Part shown: one piece after another, positions 24,987 to 29,857 of the stretch
Position numbering within the stretch: the stretch's first letter is position 1
Layout: every line of letters begins with the position of its first letter
The notes under the pieces: generated by a model
What the model saw: only the letters and a program-made list of their open reading frames with translations
Told to the model about the DNA's origin: nothing
Databases searched by the model: none
NCBI RefSeq assembly: GCF_041751335.1
Contig: NZ_JBGSXS010000135.1
Span: forward strand, 1-29,857
Direction of reading: 5' to 3'
DNA from: Aquiflexum sp041751335
GTDB lineage: Bacteria; Bacteroidota; Bacteroidia; Cytophagales; Cyclobacteriaceae
DNA length: 29,857 nucleotides
Position numbers and translations under genes: made by a program

Positions 24987-25108
24987 CTAACGGAGAAAAG
25001 GGTGAATTGGATATATTTCAAAATGATTAATCCGGTAATATTATCATAATCTTCTTTTCTAGTTTGAATGAAATCAAAGGCAAATTTTCTATACTTTGTC
25101 TCCGTTAG
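24987..25108. repeat. Distant 10-bp inverted repeat bracketing an intergenic region
   Basis: CTAACGGAGA (24987-24996) and its exact complement TCTCCGTTAG (25099-25108) lie about 100 bp apart. With one bulged base the match extends to 14 bp. The right copy covers the stop codon of the AAA/DUF4143 gene. The ends could be those of a small non-autonomous element of about 122 bp, or a coincidence. Confidence 0.35.
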
Positions 25109-26313
25109 GCCAGACCAAGCCATTTGTCAGCTTTTACTTGTGCCCACATCCAAAAAGGAATCAAGTCAACTCCTCCAATCGTATCTTCCTGATCAAATGT
25201 GATGATACAGAATTTGATCAAGTTTCCGGCTTTTGTTGCCTCTTGGATTCCTTTGATTTCCCGCTTTAAGTTATCATTATCAACTTTCCAACAAACCTGT
25301 ACAGCGGCTACTATGGCTTCATTCCATTTGACCAGAAAATCACATTCCCCTGATGAAGTTTTGAAATAATATATTTCTGTAAATGATCTACGAAGCTGCA
25401 AATACACAAAATTTTCCAACCTCCGGCCCAAGTCCTTGGTGAAAGAGATACTATTGGCAACTGCCAAAGCAGGATCTATGGAATAGATTTTTTTTGGATT
25501 GCCAATTTGTTTTCTAATTGAAGTGGCGTAAAGCGGGATCAGATCGAACAAATAACTCTCTTCCAAATAATCGCAATAGTCGATAACTGTCCGGACTGAC
25601 TTGATCTCCAAAAGCTGTCCCATCCGGTTATAGCTCATCTCTTTTCCTATATTTGAGCAGAGAAAGACTCCCAATCTGACCAATTGCATTTCGTTGAGTA
25701 TGTTTCTTCTTACCGCCACATCCCTTGTGATGATATCTCTCAACAAAGTCCGGAGGTATTCAGGATCTTGATGTTGCAAATATTCGGGAAAGCCTCCAAG
25801 TTCAAGATATGACTCAAAACTATCCTTCCCCGGAGTCATTTGTTTTAAATCCAGAAATTCCAGGTAACTAAAAGGAAAAAGTTCTATCTGCTTATATCTT
25901 CCTGTTAAGCGGGTTCCTAATTCCCTACTCAGCATACAGGCATTTGAACCGGTTATATTAAGGTTTTTTCCCTTTTCATAAAGCGACCGAGCAAAAATCT
26001 CCCAACCTTCCACCCACTGTAATTCATCTAAAAGCATGACTTTTTTGCCCAATTCTTCTTGTATATCCTCAAGTTTGGAAAAATCGCTGACATCAAAATT
26101 CACCAGTCTCGGATCCTCAAAGTTCAAATACATGCCATCTTCTTGGAAGCTTTTTCTGATCAGCATACTTTTCCCACTTCTTCTCACACCCGTCACAATA
26201 ATGACTCGCTTATCATCTAAAGGAATGTTGATTTCCCTCTTGATCATTAAATCCGGGACAAAATACCTGCTTTGGTCAGCTATTATTTCCTTTATCGTAT
26301 CCTTAGAAACCAT
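25105..26313 (-). CDS. AAA ATPase with DUF4143 domain
   Basis: A 402-residue protein of the large prokaryotic AAA plus DUF4143 family. The N-terminal ATPase has Walker A GVRRSGKS (42-49), LNFEDPR (64-70), Walker B KVMLLDELQW (Asp96, Glu97) and the sensor-like LNITGSNACMLSRELGTRLT. The C-terminal DUF4143 part has ENFVYLQLRR and YYFKTSSGECDFLVKW followed by VAAVQVCWKV, the layout of a PD-(D/E)XK-like nuclease fold. The last catalytic Lys seems to be replaced by Cys or Trp, so cleavage activity is doubtful. The family's role is poorly known, and its members are often sporadic and mobile between genomes. It has an excellent promoter embedded in dyads (26335-26415). Confidence 0.9.
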   Translation of the reverse strand: MVSKDTIKEIIADQSRYFVPDLMIKREINIPLDDKRVIIVTGVRRSGKSMLIRKSFQEDGMYLNFEDPRLVNFDVSDFSKLEDIQEELGKKVMLLDELQWVEGWEIFARSLYEKGKNLNITGSNACMLSRELGTRLTGRYKQIELFPFSYLEFLDLKQMTPGKDSFESYLELGGFPEYLQHQDPEYLRTLLRDIITRDVAVRRNILNEMQLVRLGVFLCSNIGKEMSYNRMGQLLEIKSVRTVIDYCDYLEESYLFDLIPLYATSIRKQIGNPKKIYSIDPALAVANSISFTKDLGRRLENFVYLQLRRSFTEIYYFKTSSGECDFLVKWNEAIVAAVQVCWKVDNDNLKREIKGIQEATKAGNLIKFCIITFDQEDTIGGVDLIPFWMWAQVKADKWLGLA

Positions 26314-26334
26314 TTAAACCATTGATTTACAATG

Positions 26335-26364
26335 CAAATATAAAAGCTTGTATTTGTAATACAA
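26335..26364 (-). promoter_or_regulatory. Promoter of the AAA/DUF4143 gene
   Basis: On the minus strand, TTG (26364-26362), a 19-nt spacer and TATATTTG (26342-26335) give a perfect consensus promoter, 22 nt upstream of the start codon. The -33 half lies inside the dyad 26347-26365. Confidence 0.75.
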
Positions 26365-26415
26365 GATATTATGTATTGAGAATATATAATATTGTGTATT
26401 TGAAATACAAGCTTT
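26343..26415. repeat. 73-nt nested palindrome over the AAA/DUF4143 promoter
   Basis: The two 36-nt arms are complementary at 30 of 36 positions around base 26379. Each arm also contains its own dyad: CTTGTATT-TGT-AATACAAG at 26347-26365 and TGTATTT-G-AAATACA at 26395-26409. The first covers the -33 box. This is what two operator sites for one regulator could look like. Confidence 0.8.
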
Positions 26416-26454
26416 AAATTAACTTGAAGTTTAACCAAGGATCAATCCCAAAAA

Positions 26455-26835
26455 TTATTTTTTCTTCAATGCGATTTTCTTTGAATCAAAACCTTTCGGG
26501 TATAATCTATTTCCTTTTAAGAGGTAAGACGTATCTAGAACATCGTCTTTAAATTCTAAATACAAGGAATCCCTTAAAATAACCCACTTTCCTTTTTCAT
26601 CCAAATCGAATGTTCCACTCTGACCTCCTCTATATTTGTAATGAAATGTTTGATCCTCAAATAGTATCAACTCTTCTTTTGAAATCAAAGAAGTCATCAT
26701 TAGGTCATAATACCATCTAGTGATGAAATTACCTAGTCTTTCTGTTTTTGTATAGATCGCCTTTATCTTTTTTTCTTGTTTTTCAAAGAATACTAAACCT
26801 GCGAAAAGCAATATATAGGTAATTATTATTTTCAT
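26455..26835 (-). CDS. Small exported hypothetical protein
   Basis: A 126-residue protein with an N-terminal hydrophobic segment (MKIIITYILLFAGLVFF) that could be a signal peptide or membrane anchor; no lipobox. The later part, FEDQTFHYKYRGGQSGTFDL followed by GKW-x-x-x-x-DSLYLEF, follows the beta-strand pattern of small lipocalin-like proteins common in Bacteroidota envelopes (F-x-Y, then G-x-F, then GKW, then L-x-L). That is a structural guess. It begins 9 nt after the Fe-S protein stop on the same strand, so it may be in the same transcript, though a functional link is not evident. Confidence 0.65.
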   Translation of the reverse strand: MKIIITYILLFAGLVFFEKQEKKIKAIYTKTERLGNFITRWYYDLMMTSLISKEELILFEDQTFHYKYRGGQSGTFDLDEKGKWVILRDSLYLEFKDDVLDTSYLLKGNRLYPKGFDSKKIALKKK

Positions 26836-26844
26836 TGTTGACTA

Positions 26845-27636
26845 TCAAATCCCCATATCTTTTGCCAGCATTTCTGCCAAGTCATAAACTTTGACATCAT
26901 GCTCTCTCTCTTTATTTTTTACGCCATCAGACATCATGGTCAAGCAGAAAGGACATCCTACCGCTATGGCAGTCGCACCAGTTGCCAAGGCTTCTTCGGT
27001 TCTTTCGATATTGATGTCTTTATTACCGGGCTCGGGTTCTTTGAACATCTGTCCTCCGCCGGCACCACAGCAAAGGCCTTTTGTCCGGCATCTTTTCATT
27101 TCCACCAATTCCACATCCAAAGCCTTGATGACTTCCCTTGGAGCCTCATAAACATTATTGGCCCTACCTAAAAAACAGGAGTCGTGAAAAGTGATTTTCT
27201 TGCCTTTAAATTCTCCACCACCTTTAAGAACTATTTTACCCTCGTTGATCAATTGCTGAAGAAACTGCGAATGATGAATGACCTCATAATTACCTCCCAA
27301 TGCCGGATATTCGTTTTTGATGGTATTGAAGCAATGTGGGCAGGCAGTGACTACTTTTTTCACCTCATAGCCATTCAATACCTGGATATTTGCAACGGCC
27401 TGCATTTGGAATAGAAATTCATTTCCGGCCCTTCTTGCCGGGTCACCTGTACAGGCTTCCTCCGAACCTAAAACGCCAAAACTGACCCCGACCTTATTGA
27501 GAATTTTCACAAAAGCCTGGGTCACTGTTTTGTAGCGGTCATCAAAAGAACCGGCACATCCTACCCAAAATAGTATTTCCGGAGTTTCTCCTGAGGCTGT
27601 CATTTCTGCCATGGTTGGTACTTTGTATGTTGACAT
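26845..27636 (-). CDS. Cysteine-rich (CCG) Fe-S oxidoreductase subunit, HdrB-like
   Basis: A 263-residue soluble protein with two cysteine-rich CCG domains, as in HdrB and GlpC-type redox subunits. The first has Cys27 (VGCAGS), Cys62 (ACTGDPARR) and Cys99/Cys102 (CPHC). The second has Cys154, Cys183, Cys189/Cys190 (LCCGAGGGQMF) and Cys228/Cys231 (GCPFC). Such domains bind [4Fe-4S]-type clusters and pass electrons. The ATG at 27636 (MSTYKVPTMAEM) is chosen: an in-frame ATG at 27729 would add 31 residues that merely translate the heptamer hairpin at 27656-27735. It follows the membrane Fe-S subunit and probably forms a complex with it. Confidence 0.92.
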   Translation of the reverse strand: MSTYKVPTMAEMTASGETPEILFWVGCAGSFDDRYKTVTQAFVKILNKVGVSFGVLGSEEACTGDPARRAGNEFLFQMQAVANIQVLNGYEVKKVVTACPHCFNTIKNEYPALGGNYEVIHHSQFLQQLINEGKIVLKGGGEFKGKKITFHDSCFLGRANNVYEAPREVIKALDVELVEMKRCRTKGLCCGAGGGQMFKEPEPGNKDINIERTEEALATGATAIAVGCPFCLTMMSDGVKNKEREHDVKVYDLAEMLAKDMGI

Positions 27637-27655
27637 TTTTGGAATTTTTGATTTA

Positions 27656-27735
27656 AGATTGTAGATTTTAGATTGAAGCGAGAAGCGAGAGTCAAGACAG
27701 TCTAAAATCTCGCTTCTCGGTTCTCGCATCTATTC
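27656..27735. repeat. Heptamer-built hairpin element, copy 2
   Basis: The same design as at 4901-4973: centre CAG (27698-27700), six N4-AGA-type heptamers to the left (some degenerate outward, e.g. AGCGAGA, AGATTGA) and five TCT-N4 heptamers to the right (TCTCGCT, TCTCGGT, TCTCGCA). It keeps the 7-nt register and the AAGACAGTCT core but uses different words (GCGAGA rather than ATGAGA). Facing heptamers 2 and 3 pair at 13 of 14 positions. The outermost right heptamer contains the TAG stop of the membrane Fe-S gene. It occupies the 93-nt gap between the two Fe-S genes. Confidence 0.85.
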
Positions 27736-29067
27736 AATTTCTTCATTTTTTACCTGATCTGCCCAATTGAACCTGTCGGTTGGTGCGAATTTCCATGGGG
27801 AGAAGCTGGTTTCCATATTCTGAAACATGGCATTCCATTGGGCTGGAGTACCTGATTCTTCCATAGCGACATATCTTCTCAATTGTAAGATAATGGATAA
27901 AGGATCAATATTGATCGGGCAGGCTTCCACGCAGGCATTGCATGAAGTACAAGCATTGATCTCTTCTTTGGTAATGTAATCGCCGAGCAGTGATTTTCCG
28001 TCTTCCAAACCTTTTCCCCCTGTATCAAGACTTTTCCCTACTTCCTCAGCCCTGTCACGGACATCCATCATTATTTTTCTTGGGGACAGTTTTTTGCCGG
28101 TGATATTTGCCGGGCATTCTGAAGTGCATCTGCCGCATTCTGTGCAGCTATAAGCATTCATTACATTTACCCAAGTCAGGTCATTGACATCTTTGGCACC
28201 GAATCTTCCGATTTCAGCCGGAGGAGTTTCCTGATTTCCTTCAGCAGGTATTCCCAACATCATATTCACCTCATTGGTGACTTCTGGCATATTTATCATT
28301 TCGCCCTTAGGCTTTAGATTGGAATACCAAGTGTTTGGGAAAGCAAGGAAAATGTGCAGGTGCTTGGAGTAGGTAACATATACAGCAAATCCCAATATTC
28401 CAATAATATGGAACCACCAAGCAAACCTTTCAATGAAAATCAAAGCCCCATCACCCATACCTTCAAAAATGGGACGGATCAGGCTGCTGAAAAACAGCGT
28501 GTTCAGCAAAGCATAATCTCCAACACCTCTGGATGCCAGGATTTGGTCTGTGGCGTTCATGGTGAGTATGGCAAACATGAGGATAATCTCAATGATCAAA
28601 ATCAAGTTTGCGTCCAAGGAAGGCCAACCTTTCATTTCAGGCTTGGTGAAGCGCTCGACTTTCATGATATTTCTACGGATTAGAAAAGCCACACAAGATA
28701 CCAAAACAGCTATTGCCAAGAATTCAAAAATATTCATGGCGACACCATAAGCAGTACCTAGAAAGGGAGCAAAAACCCGGTGGCTTCCTGCCAAACCATC
28801 TATGACAAATTCCAGCACTTCAAGATTAATGATTACAAATGCGACATAAATTAAGAGGTGAAGAAATGCTGGCCCAAACCTCTTGAACATCTTTTGTTGG
28901 CCAAAAGCTACCAACAGCATCGTTTTCCAACGCTTTTCTGTTTGGTCATTTCTGGTTTCGGCTTTGCCAAGAAATATATTCCTTCTTAAATACCTGACCC
29001 TTTTGGATAAGATATAGGCTGCAATGCCGAAAATAAGAAGAAAAACCAATTGTGGTAAAATGCTCAT
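27730..29067 (-). CDS. Membrane Fe-S oxidoreductase subunit (NarI/HdrC-like)
   Basis: A 445-residue protein whose N-terminal half has about six transmembrane segments, several carrying His residues (for example GPAFLHLLIYVAFVIINLEV and FAWWFHIIGILGFAVYVTYS) that could bind b-type haem as in NarI. The C-terminal half has two ferredoxin-type [4Fe-4S] motifs: Cys308/311/314/318 (CTECGRCTSECP) and Cys373/376/379/383 (CTSCNACVEACP). With the CCG protein downstream it should form a membrane complex moving electrons between a soluble donor and the quinone pool. The domain set resembles the ETF:menaquinone oxidoreductase (EMO-type) proteins of other phyla, split into two genes here. That partner is inference. 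Confidence 0.92.
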   Translation of the reverse strand: MSILPQLVFLLIFGIAAYILSKRVRYLRRNIFLGKAETRNDQTEKRWKTMLLVAFGQQKMFKRFGPAFLHLLIYVAFVIINLEVLEFVIDGLAGSHRVFAPFLGTAYGVAMNIFEFLAIAVLVSCVAFLIRRNIMKVERFTKPEMKGWPSLDANLILIIEIILMFAILTMNATDQILASRGVGDYALLNTLFFSSLIRPIFEGMGDGALIFIERFAWWFHIIGILGFAVYVTYSKHLHIFLAFPNTWYSNLKPKGEMINMPEVTNEVNMMLGIPAEGNQETPPAEIGRFGAKDVNDLTWVNVMNAYSCTECGRCTSECPANITGKKLSPRKIMMDVRDRAEEVGKSLDTGGKGLEDGKSLLGDYITKEEINACTSCNACVEACPINIDPLSIILQLRRYVAMEESGTPAQWNAMFQNMETSFSPWKFAPTDRFNWADQVKNEEIE

Positions 29068-29123
29068 ATTGTTCGTTTTATCGTTTTTTGATTGGGTTTA
29101 TATTAATTTTTTTTTCAAATGGT

Positions 29124-29153
29124 TTGCTTGAAAGGTTCAAATATCTACCTTTG
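29124..29153 (+). promoter_or_regulatory. Promoter of tRNA-Phe
   Basis: TTG (29124-29126), a 19-nt spacer and TACCTTTG (29146-29153) match the Bacteroidota consensus. The tRNA begins 18 nt after the -7 box. Confidence 0.8.
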
Positions 29154-29171
29154 CATCACTTTATCAGAAAC

Positions 29172-29244
29172 GGTGATATAGCTCAGTTGGTAGAGCATCG
29201 GACTGAAAATCCGTGAGTCGGTGGTTCGAGTCCACTTATCACCA
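29172..29244 (+). tRNA. tRNA-Phe, anticodon GAA
   Basis: A full cloverleaf: acceptor stem GGTGATA with TATCACC and discriminator A, a D arm with AGCTCAGTTGGTAGAGC, anticodon loop CTGAAAA with GAA at 29205-29207, and T loop GGTTCGAGTCC. CCA is not encoded. The outermost anticodon-stem pair appears to be a T-T mismatch. Confidence 0.95.
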
Positions 29245-29245
29245 C

Positions 29246-29274
29246 AAGCCCCTTTGAAAGAAGGGGCTTTTTTT
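29246..29274 (+). terminator. Rho-independent terminator after tRNA-Phe
   Basis: A 9-bp stem AAGCCCCTT / AAGGGGCTT, closable onto a GAAA tetraloop by an extra T-G pair, is followed by a run of seven T. It starts 2 nt after the tRNA. Confidence 0.93.
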
Positions 29275-29341
29275 ATGTCTATTACTTTTTTAAGCTCATT
29301 TAAACTAGAAATCATCTCACCGAATTTGATGTTGCAAAATA

Positions 29342-29369
29342 ATAAATAGTAGGCATGCATACTATTTAT
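29342..29369. promoter_or_regulatory. 28-bp near-perfect palindrome upstream of the sigma gene
   Basis: Ten-base arms ATAAATAGTA and TACTATTTAT are perfectly complementary and enclose a GCATGC palindrome with the same centre (between 29355 and 29356). Only one base pair (29352/29359) is mismatched. No T-run follows. It lies 85 bp before the ECF sigma factor start and is a candidate operator. Confidence 0.6.
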
Positions 29370-29454
29370 GTCAATAATTTAAAATCAATCTAATCTCTGA
29401 TTTTTTTTCCAAATTGCTGTAACATTTCCAAAATCCAATCATTACCTACCTAAA

Positions 29455-29857
29455 ATGAAGACATTTTTTGAAGCACATATTTGGACGCTCAAAAGCAAAC
29501 TCTACCGGATGGCCTATTTATGGGTTAAGGATAGAGATGTGGCTCAGGATGTGTTGCAAGCCGTTTTTGAAAAAGCATGGCTAAAAAAAGATGAACTTCA
29601 AAAAATGGAAAACCCTACAAGTTGGATGGTCAGAAGTGTCAAAAATGAAAGTCTTCAACACTTCAGACAGATAAAAAGGTTTGAACCTTTGGGAGGAATG
29701 GAGATTGAAATTGATTATCCTGAAGTTGAAAACAAGAGCCATGATGTGAGTTTAGTTTTTAGGTTTTTGGATTCCTTGCCTGAAAAGCAAAAGGAGATAT
29801 TTCAATTGAGAGAGGTGGAGGGATTGACCTATGAAGAGATTGCTGAATATTTGGAGA
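29455..29857 (+). CDS. ECF-type RNA polymerase sigma factor, N-terminal part
   Basis: The frame runs from ATG 29455 off the right edge, giving 134 residues. Region 2 is seen in WTLKSKLYRMAYLWVKDRDV followed by AQDVLQAVFEKAWLK, the segment that binds core polymerase and the -10 element. Region 4 begins at FLDSLPEKQKEIFQLREVEG and LTYEEIAEYLE, the -35-binding helix-turn-helix, cut before its recognition helix ends. There is no region 1 or 3, as expected for the extracytoplasmic-function class. The cognate anti-sigma factor would lie beyond the window. Confidence 0.93.
   Translation, partial: MKTFFEAHIWTLKSKLYRMAYLWVKDRDVAQDVLQAVFEKAWLKKDELQKMENPTSWMVRSVKNESLQHFRQIKRFEPLGGMEIEIDYPEVENKSHDVSLVFRFLDSLPEKQKEIFQLREVEGLTYEEIAEYLE

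Noticed and set aside
25105..25108. Frameshifted or truncated AAA/DUF4143 gene
   Set aside because: The protein has normal length and a complete C-terminal domain; the stop codon merely lies within the inverted repeat.
26343..26415. CRISPR-like repeats before the AAA/DUF4143 gene
   Set aside because: There are no spacers of constant length, no direct repeats and no cas genes; the structure is a palindrome over a promoter.
27637..27729. An N-terminal extension of the CCG Fe-S protein
   Set aside because: The 31 extra residues translate the heptamer hairpin and have no family counterpart; MSTYKVPTMAEM at 27636 fits as the start.

Overview
The window looks like chromosomal DNA from a Bacteroidota bacterium, most likely Cytophagales and probably family Cyclobacteriaceae (an inference from protein style; no 16S gene is present). 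Indicators are a T9SS type A sorting domain at the left edge, promoters of the Bacteroidota form TTG-N19/20-TAnnTTTG, several families largely confined to this phylum (DUF4834, the GIN/DUF2807 domain, an OmpA lipoprotein with TPR and PD40 repeats), a CarB without the MGS domain, and two tRNA genes without encoded CCA.

Layout. 1-1875: the end of a T9SS-exported protein and a secreted modular surface protein. 2077-5231: carB and a small DUF4834 membrane protein, separated by an unusual hairpin made of heptamers. 5301-8486 (minus): a large orphan hybrid sensor kinase, divergent from a secreted coiled-coil protein (8661-9161). 9376-11988: clpB with a strong terminator. 12112-14812: a PNPOx-like flavoprotein, a stand-alone Pycsar-effector-type (DUF5706) membrane protein and two unrecognised genes. 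14869-15935 (minus): tRNA-Ala(GGC), recR and clpS. 15989-17431: a sodium:solute symporter. 17434-19116 (minus): an XRE regulator, an alkyltransferase-like DNA-damage sensor (catalytic Cys replaced by Ala) and an MscS channel that overlaps it. 19179-21575: an atypical SDR, a GIN-domain protein, an NTF2-like protein and a lipoprotein.

From 21771 to 29067 everything is on the minus strand: a PIN toxin with its antitoxin, a PorE-like OmpA lipoprotein, a conserved protein of unknown role, an AAA/DUF4143 ATPase with a dyad-rich promoter, a small secreted protein, and a two-gene membrane Fe-S oxidoreductase (CCG protein plus NarI/HdrC-like subunit). The right edge holds tRNA-Phe(GAA), its terminator, a 28-bp near-perfect palindrome and the first part of an ECF sigma factor.

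Most of the window is ordinary core genome. The most unusual signal is a pair of intergenic hairpins, at 4901-4973 and 27656-27735. Both follow the grammar (N4-AGA)n-CAG-(TCT-N4)n with an exact 7-nt period. The two copies have different heptamer words but each remains self-complementary, and each fills the gap between two co-directional genes. Secondary points of interest are the lone DUF5706 protein with no visible cyclase, the nested dyads over the AAA/DUF4143 promoter, and the palindrome next to the sigma factor gene.
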